This document shows, in pieces, positions 25,277 to 34,029 of a stretch of DNA of 64,000 nucleotides. The DNA comes from Bacteroidales bacterium UBA4772 (GTDB lineage Bacteria; Bacteroidota; Bacteroidia; Bacteroidales; VadinHA17). A program made the position numbers and the translations under genes. The stretch spans positions 86,574 to 150,573 of the forward strand of contig DHHM01000016.1 of the NCBI GenBank assembly GCA_002403305.1, read 5' to 3'. The notes under the pieces were generated by a model, which was not told where the DNA came from, made no database searches, and worked only from the letters and a program-made list of their open reading frames with translations. Within the stretch, counting starts at the first letter, position 1. Each line of letters opens with the position of its first letter.

Positions 25277-26482
25277 TCAATACTCTGCCGCCATAAGGAA
25301 GAACGGCTTCATCTCGAAGTTTGAATAGTAAGGCCTGAGCCTTTCGGTGTTGTAGTATTCGGATACCTTCACAACCTTTTTTGAAGAGGTGACCACGTCA
25401 ATAGGTACATTGTCATAACGTCCGTTCTTGAGCACCACCACCCTGCCGTGCAGGCCTTTCATGATAAGGTCGAGGGCCAGGTTTCCGAAGGCCATCGGTA
25501 CTATTGAGTCGACAGCGTCAGGGTCACCGCCCCTGACCATGTAACCCAGCTTTTGGGTAATGATATTTATGGTCTTGCCGCCGTTGAATTTTGCGGTGTG
25601 TTCCTTGATTTCGGCTGACACAAGATCTCCGATGCCGCCGAGCTTGGCATGGCCGTAAGCATCGAGCTCGCTGTCCTGGAATATCATCTCACCGCCCTTG
25701 TAGAGTGCGCCTTCCGAGACCAGGACTATGGAGTACTTGCTCGGGTTGGAGTTGCGGTCTTCCACCAGCAGCTGTGTGAGAAGTTCAATATCAAACTTGT
25801 ATTCCGGGATTACGCACCTGTTGGCTGCTCCCGCCATGGTGGGCAGCATGGCGGTGAAGCCGGCATATCTGCCGAACACTTCCAGCACCATTATGCGCTC
25901 ATGTGACCCGGCCGAGGTGCGCAGGGTGTTGGTCATCTGTATGGTACGGGTAACACACGTGCTAAAACCTATGCAGTAGTCCGTGCCCGGGACGTCGTTG
26001 TCCATCGTCTTGGGCATGGCCACTATCTTCACTCCCTGCTTGTAGAGATGGACACCGTAACTGAGGGTGTCATCACCGCCTATTGGTATCAGGAAATCGA
26101 TCCCCAGCCACTCAAGATTCTTCAGAACCTCAGGCGTAAGATCGTTGATATCATCCTTATAGGTATCCTTCAGATGATCCGGGACATAAGCTTTGGCCAC
26201 ATGGCTGGGCCTGGTGCGTGATGTGTGAAGGTATGTGCCGCCAGTCCTTCCCGCTTTGTTGACAATATCATCCGTGAGCACCTGAAAACAGTTACTGTTA
26301 TCGACCTTGGGATCCCTTACTATCTCCAGCAGGCCGGCCCAGCCCCTGCGGAGCCCTATTACCTTGTAACCTTCCCTGTTGGCCCTGATGGTCACCGCCC
26401 TGATGGCAGGATTAAGCCCCGGAACATCTCCTCCTCCGGTAAGAATACCGATCACTCCCCTTATTTTCTTCTGATTTGCCAT
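25277..26482 (-). CDS. 6-phosphofructokinase, probably pyrophosphate-dependent
   Basis: 401 residues. The glycine-rich start GILTGGGDVPGLN and the motif MDNDVPGTD are those of the PFK superfamily. The two residues that distinguish phosphoryl donors read as the pyrophosphate type: IGGDDTL (Asp138, where ATP enzymes have Gly) and MPKTMDND (Lys158, where ATP enzymes have Gly). The enzyme should reversibly phosphorylate fructose 6-phosphate using PPi. It stands alone with a terminator behind it. Donor use is predicted, not shown; ATP use would need Gly at these two sites. Confidence 0.85.
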   Translation of the reverse strand: MANQKKIRGVIGILTGGGDVPGLNPAIRAVTIRANREGYKVIGLRRGWAGLLEIVRDPKVDNSNCFQVLTDDIVNKAGRTGGTYLHTSRTRPSHVAKAYVPDHLKDTYKDDINDLTPEVLKNLEWLGIDFLIPIGGDDTLSYGVHLYKQGVKIVAMPKTMDNDVPGTDYCIGFSTCVTRTIQMTNTLRTSAGSHERIMVLEVFGRYAGFTAMLPTMAGAANRCVIPEYKFDIELLTQLLVEDRNSNPSKYSIVLVSEGALYKGGEMIFQDSELDAYGHAKLGGIGDLVSAEIKEHTAKFNGGKTINIITQKLGYMVRGGDPDAVDSIVPMAFGNLALDLIMKGLHGRVVVLKNGRYDNVPIDVVTSSKKVVKVSEYYNTERLRPYYSNFEMKPFFLMAAEY

Positions 26483-26745
26483 TTTTAAATATTTTGATTG
26501 ATCTCTGTTGATTGAAGGTGATAAAAATATGACTTTTCGAATTCATATCAAAAAGAGAATCAACTGCTACTTTATTTTTTTAATCAGCCGTCGCGTAAAA
26601 ATTCAGACTTCGGCCGGTATAATCAGCTACGTCCGATGAAGCAGGCAGACGCGAAGGAAAGATAGAGGTTTTCGGCGTTTGCACCGTTCTTTGAGCCCAG
26701 AGGTCCGGGGTTCATATCATTTGATTATTTTTGACGAAAAAGCGA

Positions 26746-26907
26746 ATGATCACAACAGATAAGGCTATCAACTTCTTCAGGGCCGGTTACAGCTGCTCGC
26801 AGTCGGTACTCATGGCCTGTGCCGGTGAGAGTGATTCTGCTTCCAGAACGGCGGGGGCTTTCGGAAAAGGTGTGCGAGAAGTGCATTCGCGGCGCCGCAT
26901 CATGTGA
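26746..26907 (+). pseudogene. Truncated C_GCAxxG_C_C-family protein (N-terminal part)
   Basis: The 53-codon frame starts MITTDKAINFFRAGYSCSQS, the characteristic N-terminus of the C_GCAxxG_C_C family (AxxxFxxGYxCxQ), and includes VLMACAGE. It then loses similarity around GAFGKGVREVHSRRRIM and stops. The family normally has about 130 or more residues with several more conserved Cys, all missing here. The break joins directly to another gene relic. The 263-bp stretch upstream (26483-26745) shows nothing else recognisable. Confidence 0.6.
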
Positions 26908-27113
26908 CACATGACATGCTGATGAGGGAGGTGGCCCGCCCGAAAGGGCTTCCGGTATTCCTTCCCCGCCTGCCGGTATGGCTGCTGCGTGCCGTTATGG
27001 GAGAGATGTCCGTGCTGCTGACAACCGGAAGCCGTATCTCATCGGAGCGTCTTTCAGCAGCGGGATTTCAATTCAGCTATCCTGATATATCATCTGCCCT
27101 GAGGGCCTGCTGA
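26904..27113 (+). pseudogene. C-terminal relic of a TIGR01777/YfcH-type NAD-dependent epimerase (DUF1731)
   Basis: The frame holds MREVARPKGLPVFLPRLPVW, then MGEMSVLLTTGSRISSERL and AAGFQFSYPDISSAL. This is the DUF1731 C-terminus of the TIGR01777 epimerase family, normally the last 60 residues of a protein of about 300. The Rossmann NAD-binding domain is missing. It overlaps the end of the preceding relic by 4 bp, so a deletion probably fused two gene remnants. Confidence 0.65.
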
Positions 27114-27243
27114 CGTCATAATGTCCTGCCTGGATCCACTGCATCTGTAATTGCGGGGTGACCTGCTCAAATCACTCTTCGCCCGTAAAATAAAGACTAT
27201 CTGATAATGAATTCCTTATCCGGAGGTAAGCCGGCACCGGTGA

Positions 27244-27951
27244 TCAGCCCCGGCGCGAGATCACCTCAAGTTTTTTCATGTCGGCAATCTCAATGGTGCG
27301 GCCATTCGATTTGATTATGCCGTCACGGCGGAAATCGCTGAAGGTGCGAATGACGTTGGCAGGACTCATGCTGATGAGATCGGCTATCTCCTTGCGTGAT
27401 ACCGGAAGGTCAAATATCCTGGAACGAAATATCTCATTGGCAAAATAGAGAAGCACATATGCTATCCTGCCCGCCAGGTTACGCTGCCTGATCTCAAGGC
27501 CGAGGGCAATGATATTCTGCGAAGTGCGTGACAGAACGGAGATGAGATTGAGCGCAAACCTGCCGTTATTTTCAATCAGCTCCTTCATCAGATCAAGCCG
27601 GATGCAGCATACTTCGGAATCTTCGAGGGCAGTGAGAGAGTATCTGTAATGGGTCTCGTGGAACACGTTGGTGTTACTGACAAACTCAAGGGGACGGGTG
27701 ATGGTGATGATCTGCTCGTCGCCGTCGCCGTTGATCCTGAACAGTTTTACAAGACCATGTTTCAGGTATTTGAAATCGTGTATGGCATCACCCTCATGGT
27801 GGATTATCTCACCCCTGGCATAATGCCTCTCCTCCCTGGCCTCACAGACACGACTCATGTCCTTGTCGCTGAGGTTGGTGAATGCCACATTCCTGAATTC
27901 GCAGGAGATGCAGTTACATTTGCTTTTTTGTGTATCCGTCATCGTGGCCAT
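27244..27951 (-). CDS. Crp/Fnr-family transcriptional regulator with N-terminal Cys motif
   Basis: About 235 residues from ATG at 27951 (MATMTDTQKSKCNCISCEFR); the frame also allows ATG at 27984. A cyclic-nucleotide-like jelly roll covers about 25-140 (RGEIIHHEGD, LKHGLVKLFR), followed by a dimer helix and a winged helix with SRKEIADLISMSPANVIRTF. The N-terminal Cys cluster C-x-C-x2-C is unlike the CNMP-binding Crp type and might hold a metal or iron-sulfur centre as in FNR; this is inference. An inverted repeat TCACCTT/AAGGTGA lies upstream (27991-28015) and might be its operator. A related regulator is at 58218-58919. Confidence 0.88.
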   Translation of the reverse strand: MATMTDTQKSKCNCISCEFRNVAFTNLSDKDMSRVCEAREERHYARGEIIHHEGDAIHDFKYLKHGLVKLFRINGDGDEQIITITRPLEFVSNTNVFHETHYRYSLTALEDSEVCCIRLDLMKELIENNGRFALNLISVLSRTSQNIIALGLEIRQRNLAGRIAYVLLYFANEIFRSRIFDLPVSRKEIADLISMSPANVIRTFSDFRRDGIIKSNGRTIEIADMKKLEVISRRG

Positions 27952-28105
27952 GAATAATGCAAATTTAGAACAATCTGTCAACAAATTCGTTCACCTTTCC
28001 TTAATTTGAAGGTGAGCTTTCAATCGCTGATAAGAGATCCCGTTCTGAAATGTTCTGATTGAACCCGTTGAAACGAACCGGGCTGATTTCACCCGGCGCA
28101 GTGTG

Positions 28106-28672
28106 TCAGGCAGCAGCCGTCAGGTGTTCGACCAGGATCCGGATTCCTATTACCGCCAGAATAATTCCGCCTATGATCTCAACCCTTGATCCGAGGCGGT
28201 CACCGGCGGACTTGCCTATACGTATTGCAGTCATGGATGCCAGGAAGGTGACAGCCCCTATTATCAGGCCGGCGGTCCATATCTGTACCTTCAGCAGGGC
28301 GAAACTGATGCCAACGGCAAAGGCATCGATGCTTGTACCGACAGCCATGGTGAGAACCACCGGCCAGCGGTTGATGTCTACCGGCTGACGTTCGGAACCG
28401 TCCTTCAATCCCCCGATAATCATTCTTGTTCCGAGAAACATCAGAAGGATAAATGCCACCCAGTGATCATATTTTTCAATGTATATGCTTACGGTTGAGC
28501 CCAGGAAGAAGCCGGCCACCGTCAGTCCGCCCTGGAACAGGGCAAGGATAAATGCTATCCTCATGGCATTACTGAAACGTATCCTGGACTCTATGACGCC
28601 GCATGAGAGGGAGACAGCGAAACTGTCAAACGAGAGGCCCAGGGCTATCGCCGTTATTGTGATGAGGTCCAT
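28106..28672 (-). CDS. mntP: Manganese efflux pump MntP-like
   Basis: 188 residues from ATG at 28672 (MDLITITAIALGLSFDSFAV). The longer frame to 28978 runs antisense through the next gene and is not real. Six membrane segments are visible, with the paired Asp motifs of the family: GLSFDSFAVSLSCG near the start and VGTSIDAFAVGISFAL in the second half. MntP exports Mn2+ across the inner membrane. It is divergent from dtd, with 60 bp between the two starts. Confidence 0.93.
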   Translation of the reverse strand: MDLITITAIALGLSFDSFAVSLSCGVIESRIRFSNAMRIAFILALFQGGLTVAGFFLGSTVSIYIEKYDHWVAFILLMFLGTRMIIGGLKDGSERQPVDINRWPVVLTMAVGTSIDAFAVGISFALLKVQIWTAGLIIGAVTFLASMTAIRIGKSAGDRLGSRVEIIGGIILAVIGIRILVEHLTAAA

Positions 28673-28732
28673 AACTGCAAGATGGCCGCAAAAATAGTAA
28701 TAATTGCTATTTTTACCACCTTGTTTGGCGGT

Positions 28733-29185
28733 ATGAGGATAGTAATACAAAGAGTGAAGCGGGCCTCTGTAACCATTGAAGGGAAGATACATTCTTCCAT
28801 CGGGATGGGGCTGCTGGTGCTTACCGGCATTGAGGAGGCCGACACTACCGATGATGTTGAGTGGCTGGCAGCCAAGGCGGTTAACCTGCGGCTTTTCGAT
28901 GACAGCAAAGGGGTGATGAACCTCTCTGCCGCTGAGACCGGAAGTGAGATAATGATTGTCAGCCAGTTTACCCTGCATGCCTCCACCAGGAAAGGCAACA
29001 GGCCCTCATATATCAGGGCCGCCAGGCCGGACAGGGCGATCCCGATATACGAGGAGTTCATTATGCGCATCGGTGAGCTCCTTGGACACAAACCGGAAAC
29101 GGGAATATTTGGTGCCATGATGGAAATTGAACTGGTTAATGATGGGCCGGTAACGATAATTATAGACAGCAAGCAGAGGGAATGA
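28733..29185 (+). CDS. dtd: D-aminoacyl-tRNA deacylase
   Basis: 150 residues from ATG at 28733 (MRIVIQRVKRASVTIEGKIH), the normal family start; an upstream in-frame ATG at 28682 would add a hydrophobic leader that the family lacks. The catalytic SQFTL motif and the cross-subunit Gly-Pro motif (NDGPVTI) are present. The enzyme removes D-amino acids, and Gly mischarged on tRNA-Ala, in the cytoplasm. The stop overlaps the next ATG by 4 bp (ATGA). Confidence 0.95.
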   Translation: MRIVIQRVKRASVTIEGKIHSSIGMGLLVLTGIEEADTTDDVEWLAAKAVNLRLFDDSKGVMNLSAAETGSEIMIVSQFTLHASTRKGNRPSYIRAARPDRAIPIYEEFIMRIGELLGHKPETGIFGAMMEIELVNDGPVTIIIDSKQRE

Positions 29186-30558
29186 CGGAGAAAGAGTTTA
29201 AAAGATCAGTGCTGACGGTCACTGCCTTCGCCTCATTTCTGACCCCTTTTATGGGTTCGGCGGTCAACCTGGCACTCCCCTCCATCGGTGAGGAGTTCAG
29301 TCTCAATGCCGTCACCCTCAACTGGATTGTCAGCAGCTACATGCTTACCACCTCCATGCTGCTCCTTCCTGCAGGAAGGGCCGGGGATATACTGGGACGC
29401 AGGAAGATCTTCACCGCGGGGATGATTGTTTTCACTTTCTCGATGATACTTCTGACCTTCACCCCCGGCATACGATGGCTTATCGCTGTAAGGATACTGC
29501 AGGGGGTGGGAGGAGCCATGATGTTCGGCACAAACATGGCGATACTGACCTCGGTCTTCCCTCCCGGAGAGAGAGGCAGGGCCATGGGAATAAATGTCAC
29601 GGCAGTATATGCCGGCCTTGCCTCAGGACCCTTTCTGGGAGGGTTGCTGACGCGCTATCTGGGCTGGAGAAGCATCTTCGCCTTTCTAATACCCATGGGA
29701 ATTATCAGCCTGATACTTATCCGTACCCGCATGAAGAAAGAATGGGCTGATGCCAGGGGCGAGAGTTTCGACTGGCAGGGATCGGTGGTCTACGGTCTGG
29801 CGATGGCGGCACTGATGTACGGCTTCTCCAAACTGCCCTCGCCGGCGGGGTGGATCATAACAGGCGCCGGCCTGTTGCTCATGCCGCTCTTCATCATGAG
29901 GGAGAAGAGAGCAGTTCACCCGCTGTTCGACATAACACTCATCTCCAGAAACAGGGTCTTTGCCTTTTCAAGCCTCGCCGCACTTATCCATTATGCCGCC
30001 ACCAGTGCCGTAGGCTTCTTTCTGAGCCTGTTCCTGCAGTATATCAAGGATATGGGACCCCGTGACGCGGGGTTCGTGCTCATGTCATTGCCTGTCACAA
30101 TGACACTGATATCACCTCTTGCCGGCAAGCTGTCAGACCATCATAACCCGGGAGTGCTCGCCTCCATAGGCATGGCCATATCCACGGCCGGACTGATATT
30201 ACTCTGCTTTCTTACCGAACAGACTTCGATTCTGTTCATTGTTGTGGTACTGCTGATTATGGGAGCCGGATTCTCGCTCTTCTCATCACCAAATTCAAAT
30301 GCCATAATGAGCTCCGTTGAGAAAAGACAGCTGGGAAATGCCTCAGGCATGCTTGGCACCATGAGAAACGTGGGCCAGACATTCAGTATGGCAATAGCAC
30401 TGATGCTGCTGGCACTCTACATGGGTCAGGAAAAGATCGGCCCGGCAAACTACCCTCAGCTGATGAATTCGATGAAGAGCGCGTTTATCGTCTTCTCCGT
30501 CCTCTGCTTAGCGGGTGTTTTCGCCTCCCTGGCGCGAAATAAAAATCTTCGGCGGTAG
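29182..30558 (+). CDS. MFS transporter, DHA2 (EmrB/QacA-like) family
   Basis: 458 residues with 12-14 membrane segments. Motif A GRAGDILGRRKIF lies between segments 2 and 3, and motif C-like GLASGPFLGGLLTRYLGW in segment 5, typical of drug/H+ antiporters. Overlaps dtd by 4 bp, so cotranscribed with it. Substrate unknown. The C-terminus is short and cytoplasmic. Confidence 0.9.
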   Translation: MTEKEFKRSVLTVTAFASFLTPFMGSAVNLALPSIGEEFSLNAVTLNWIVSSYMLTTSMLLLPAGRAGDILGRRKIFTAGMIVFTFSMILLTFTPGIRWLIAVRILQGVGGAMMFGTNMAILTSVFPPGERGRAMGINVTAVYAGLASGPFLGGLLTRYLGWRSIFAFLIPMGIISLILIRTRMKKEWADARGESFDWQGSVVYGLAMAALMYGFSKLPSPAGWIITGAGLLLMPLFIMREKRAVHPLFDITLISRNRVFAFSSLAALIHYAATSAVGFFLSLFLQYIKDMGPRDAGFVLMSLPVTMTLISPLAGKLSDHHNPGVLASIGMAISTAGLILLCFLTEQTSILFIVVVLLIMGAGFSLFSSPNSNAIMSSVEKRQLGNASGMLGTMRNVGQTFSMAIALMLLALYMGQEKIGPANYPQLMNSMKSAFIVFSVLCLAGVFASLARNKNLRR

Positions 30559-30610
30559 CCTTAACTCTACTTTTTGTTTGCTTTTCATTCGGTTATTTAA
30601 TTATTATTTT

Positions 30611-30754
30611 ATTGGTCAAATGGAACTTACATGAATTTGACAATCAATACCTGTTGCGAGTTCCTGCTCATGCAAGTTTCATTGGTCGAATGGAACTTAC
30701 ATGGAGTAAAACAATCATAACCTTTTGCGAGTTGCTGCTCATGTAAGTTTCATT
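30611..30754. repeat. Dispersed palindromic repeats, tandem copies D1 and D2
   Basis: D1 (30611-30680): ATTGGTCAAATGGAACTTAC, then ATGA, to TCATGCAAGTTTC (30668-30680). D2 (30681-30754): ATTGGTCGAATGGAACTTAC, then ATGG, to CTCATGTAAGTTTCATT. Period 70 bp. Sequence is close to the reverse complement of copies C1/C2 (for example CCTGTTGCGAGTTCCTGCTC here against GAGCAGGAACTCGCAACAGG there). The doublet occupies the gap (30559-30825) between the MFS gene and deoC. Confidence 0.9.
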
Positions 30755-30825
30755 AAAAACAATTAAATTGACCCCTGTTTGCCTGAGGGCAGATAATGTC
30801 TGTTTTTTATTACATATCATTAATT

Positions 30826-31698
30826 ATGACTAAATTATACAAGAAACTACTGAACCACGACTACTCACCCGGGGAGATGGGTGAATGCATTACCGAGGCT
30901 CAAAGGATGACCACTTCAGTGGAGAGAGGCCCTCTTTTGAAAGATATTTTTTCCATGATTGACCTGACAAGCCTCAACACCTCCGACAGCGAAGGAACAA
31001 TAGGCAGTTTTGCAGAGAGAGCAGCTTCATTCCGTTACAGTTTCAGCGGGATAAACAATGTTGCCGCCCTCTGCGTCTATCCCAACTTTATCACCGTTGC
31101 CCGCCAGGGCCTGAGCGACTGCGGGATCAGGCTTGCTGCCGTCGCGGCATCCTTTCCCACCTCCCAGACATTCCTGGAGATCAAGACTCTGGAGACGGCA
31201 CTGGCAGTAAGGATGGGCGCTGATGAGGTTGATGTGGTCATTCCCGTGGGAACATTCCTTGAAGGGGCATACGAAAAGGTGATAGATGAACTGAAGGCTG
31301 TAAGGCAGGCAGCAGGAGAGGCTACCCTCAAGATAATACTGGAAACGGGGCTACTCAAGGACGAAAGGAACATCTACAGGGCATCTATAATCGCCATGGA
31401 TACCGGTGCTGATTTTATCAAGACCTCAACGGGAAAGAGCCCTGTCTCCGCAACACCCGAGGCAGCATGGGTGATGTGCCGTGCAATACGTGACTACTGG
31501 AATGAGACCGGCATAATGGTTGGCTTTAAGCCCGCAGGCGGGATTGTCACTCCTGATGATGCCCTGGTCTATTATTTCATCGTCAGGAACATGCTTGGAG
31601 AAAAATGGCTGACGGCTGAATACTTCAGGATCGGCGCATCAAGACTTGCCAATAACATACTGGCAGAACTGTACCCCGGCAAGCCTGCCTTCTTTTAA
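30826..31698 (+). CDS. deoC: Deoxyribose-phosphate aldolase
   Basis: About 290 residues from ATG at 30826 (MTKLYKKLLNHD); a start at 30796 would add a hydrophobic decapeptide that does not fit a cytoplasmic aldolase. The Schiff-base Lys is in DFIKTSTGKSP, and the EVDVVIPVG and ILETGLLKDE segments are typical. DeoC cleaves 2-deoxyribose 5-phosphate to glyceraldehyde 3-phosphate and acetaldehyde. It is somewhat longer than the short bacterial form. It is followed closely by the DUF4271 gene. Confidence 0.93.
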   Translation: MTKLYKKLLNHDYSPGEMGECITEAQRMTTSVERGPLLKDIFSMIDLTSLNTSDSEGTIGSFAERAASFRYSFSGINNVAALCVYPNFITVARQGLSDCGIRLAAVAASFPTSQTFLEIKTLETALAVRMGADEVDVVIPVGTFLEGAYEKVIDELKAVRQAAGEATLKIILETGLLKDERNIYRASIIAMDTGADFIKTSTGKSPVSATPEAAWVMCRAIRDYWNETGIMVGFKPAGGIVTPDDALVYYFIVRNMLGEKWLTAEYFRIGASRLANNILAELYPGKPAFF

Positions 31699-31707
31699 TC
31701 GCCGGGG

Positions 31708-32568
31708 ATGATCACCGTCACCGGAGATACTGTCACCGCTCCTGCTGCCGACACCCTTACAGGTGCAGCCAGGGGCAATACCTTCAGCATAGGCAGGTTC
31801 CTCCCGCTGAACGAAGAACATGTGCTGACCGGCGTTGGCACTCAGGCCGGCGGCATCCTCAGGACTGACATCATTCAGCAGGCAGAACGCGTTGCCGGTC
31901 TGCCACTGCCGCCGGAAAAGATGAATTCCGACTTCGGGTTCATCATTCTCTCACTCTCCCTCCTGCTGCTGACACTGCTGACAGTCATAGCCCGTAAATC
32001 TGTTTTTACCGGATTATCATCCCTGAGCTTCCGGAAACAACCGGCGCCGCCCCCCCCGGGCACGTCCGAAGTCTTTACCTGGCCGCCGGTAATACGAAAC
32101 ATCTTCTCGGCACTTAACATCAGCCTCTTCGCCACTTTATCACTCCTTCTCGCCGGAATCCTGAAGCCGGACAGCCTGGCAGACTCTGTATGGCTTACTG
32201 CAATTATTGCCGGCTCGTTCATTGCAGGAGTGATGCTGAGACATCTTACCAGCATAGTAACCGCGGAGCTCACAGGATGGAAGAACCCCCTGAGGGAATA
32301 TATGAATGTCATCTACAACGTGTGGTTTACAACTGCACTTTTACTCTTTCTTCTCAACGCAGTCATCATTTTTTCACCTCTCAACAATCCGCTTCCGGTT
32401 ATAATTGCCGGCCTCGCCGTATCTGTCATACTGCTTATTATCAGGGTCTTAAGGCTGTTGGTCATTTTTTACAACTGGCATATTTCGATTTTGTATTACA
32501 TTTTATACCTTTGTGCCCTTGAAGTCTTACCTGTCCTGGTCATTCTCAAAATAATCGGTGTTTTCTGA
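31708..32568 (+). CDS. DUF4271 integral membrane protein
   Basis: 286 residues. An N-terminal extracytoplasmic-looking stretch of about 75 residues precedes five or six membrane segments; the conserved core is the segment around WHISILYYILYLCALEVLPV near the C-terminus. In Bacteroidota this family stands directly upstream of hemD, as here. Function unknown; synteny suggests a link with heme or envelope biogenesis, which is not established. The low-complexity PAPPPPG run near 113 is unremarkable. Confidence 0.8.
   Translation: MITVTGDTVTAPAADTLTGAARGNTFSIGRFLPLNEEHVLTGVGTQAGGILRTDIIQQAERVAGLPLPPEKMNSDFGFIILSLSLLLLTLLTVIARKSVFTGLSSLSFRKQPAPPPPGTSEVFTWPPVIRNIFSALNISLFATLSLLLAGILKPDSLADSVWLTAIIAGSFIAGVMLRHLTSIVTAELTGWKNPLREYMNVIYNVWFTTALLLFLLNAVIIFSPLNNPLPVIIAGLAVSVILLIIRVLRLLVIFYNWHISILYYILYLCALEVLPVLVILKIIGVF
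32506..32513 (+). promoter_or_regulatory. Bacteroidota -7 box (possible hemD internal promoter)
   Basis: TACCTTTG matches TAnnTTTG and lies 77 bp before the hemD start, inside the DUF4271 gene. No clear -33 TTTG at the usual spacing. Confidence 0.35.
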
Positions 32569-32589
32569 CCGGCAGGTAATCAGAGGAGG

Positions 32590-33360
32590 TTGAACTTAAA
32601 ACTTAAGGCGTTGAAAATTAGGAAGGTATTAGTGTCGCAGCCTGAGCCCAACAATCCGAAATCACCATATTTCGAGCTCGCCAAAAAACACAATCTGAGA
32701 ATTGATTTCAAGCAGTTCATTCAGATTGAAGGTATCCCTGCAAAGGATTTCCGTCATCAGAAGATCAATCCGACAGATTACTCAGCCGTTGTTTTTACAT
32801 CCAAGACGGCCATTGACCATTTTTTCAGAATCTGTGACGAGATGCGCATCATGGTGCCTGATACCATGAAGTATTTCTGCATCACTGAAAATGTGGCTTT
32901 TTACCTCCAGAAATATATTGTCTACCGCAAGCGCAAAGTCTTTCACGGCAAAGCCAAATTTGAAGATCTCATTGACATTATCGTGAAGCATAAGGAGGAA
33001 AACTACCTTGTTCCTCTCTCCGAGCCCCATAATACTGATATTCCGGACCTGTTGACAAAACAGGGAGTTAACTACACTGTTGCCACCATGTACAGAACAA
33101 TCAGTGCCGGATTTGACGGTGAGGAGCTTGACTATGACCTGCTTGTATTCTACAGTCCTTCGGGAATCAAGTCCCTGAAGGAGAATTTCCCCTCCTTTAT
33201 CCAGGGAGAGATAAAGATCGCTGCCTTTGGCCCTACTACGGCGGAGGCGGTAACCAATGAGGGTTACCGGCTCGACATTCAGGCACCCAACCCCAAGGCT
33301 CCATCCATGACAATGGCTCTTGACTGCTTCATACGCGACTTTAACAGGAATAACAAATAG
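32590..33360 (+). CDS. hemD: Uroporphyrinogen-III synthase
   Basis: 256 residues from a TTG at 32590. There is no ATG near the start. A second TTG at 32611 gives (M)KIRKVLVSQPEPNNPKSPYF, which matches the usual N-terminus in this phylum and may be the true start. GGAGG (32585-32589) abuts the first TTG too closely to serve it. The bilobal HemD fold shows VVFTSKTAIDHFF, NYLVPLSEPHN, YRTIS and LLVFYSPSGIKSL. It cyclises hydroxymethylbilane to uroporphyrinogen III. Confidence 0.9.
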   Translation: MNLKLKALKIRKVLVSQPEPNNPKSPYFELAKKHNLRIDFKQFIQIEGIPAKDFRHQKINPTDYSAVVFTSKTAIDHFFRICDEMRIMVPDTMKYFCITENVAFYLQKYIVYRKRKVFHGKAKFEDLIDIIVKHKEENYLVPLSEPHNTDIPDLLTKQGVNYTVATMYRTISAGFDGEELDYDLLVFYSPSGIKSLKENFPSFIQGEIKIAAFGPTTAEAVTNEGYRLDIQAPNPKAPSMTMALDCFIRDFNRNNK

Positions 33361-33429
33361 AGCTTACTGAAAAGAGACTCTTAATGAAGGCATCCATCCC
33401 TGACGCGGATCGATGCTTTCTCTTTTGAG

Positions 33430-33822
33430 ATGACACGGAAAAAGGCATCACTGGTTAAGGGAGAAAGGCTCTGCGGGGTAAAGGCCGTCAGCGAACTCTT
33501 TGCCCGAGGAAAGTTACTGAGCGATCCTCCTCTCAGGATAATATACAGGACAGCCCCGGCAGAGAAATCGCTGAGCACCGTAAGAGTGCTCATATCAGTT
33601 CCGAAAAGAAATTTCAAAAAGGCAACTGACCGCAACCTGATAAGAAGGAGAATCAGGGAGGCATGGAGGCTCAACAGAATGCCCCTGATGGAGAGGCTCG
33701 ACGGCAGCGGCAGGCGCATGGACCTTGCCATCATATGGAATGACACTCAGATAAGGCCTTATGACTTTGTGGTGAAGTGTGTCACCGGGGTGATCAGCAG
33801 ATTGACGAATCTTAAATATTAA
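33430..33822 (+). CDS. rnpA: Ribonuclease P protein component
   Basis: 130 residues. The RNR motif reads RNLIRRRIREAWR (about 75-87), preceded by VLISVPKRNFKKATDR, both diagnostic. The protein helps the RNase P RNA bind pre-tRNA. In this phylum rnpA is usually followed by yidD and then the S41 protease; here yidD is missing and a repeat doublet fills the space. Confidence 0.94.
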   Translation: MTRKKASLVKGERLCGVKAVSELFARGKLLSDPPLRIIYRTAPAEKSLSTVRVLISVPKRNFKKATDRNLIRRRIREAWRLNRMPLMERLDGSGRRMDLAIIWNDTQIRPYDFVVKCVTGVISRLTNLKY

Positions 33823-33843
33823 CTTTGTGAAAACGGTCTTTAT

Positions 33844-34010
33844 GAACTTGCAAAAGCGGGGACTCTCAATAGGAGATGACGTTAAAACTTCATGCAAGTT
33901 CAATCCGGCCAGTAAAATAAATATTTATACACGAATGAAACTTACAAGAGCAGTAACTTACAATAGGTAATGATTATTTCTCTTCATGTAAGTTCCATTA
34001 GACCAATAAA
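33844..34010. repeat. Dispersed palindromic repeats, copies E1 and E2
   Basis: E1: GAACTTGCA (33844-33852) with TTCATGCAAGTTC (33889-33901), left arm partly decayed. E2: GAAACTTACAAGA (33937-33949) with TTCATGTAAGTTCC (33983-33996), followed by ATTAGACCAATAAAATAA. Both lie between rnpA and the S41 protease in the C orientation. Confidence 0.85.
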
Positions 34011-34029
34011 ATAACAATCAAGTAATCTA

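Noticed and set aside
28673..28978. N-terminal extension of the MntP frame
   Set aside because: It runs antisense through dtd; MntP begins MDLITITAIALG at 28672.
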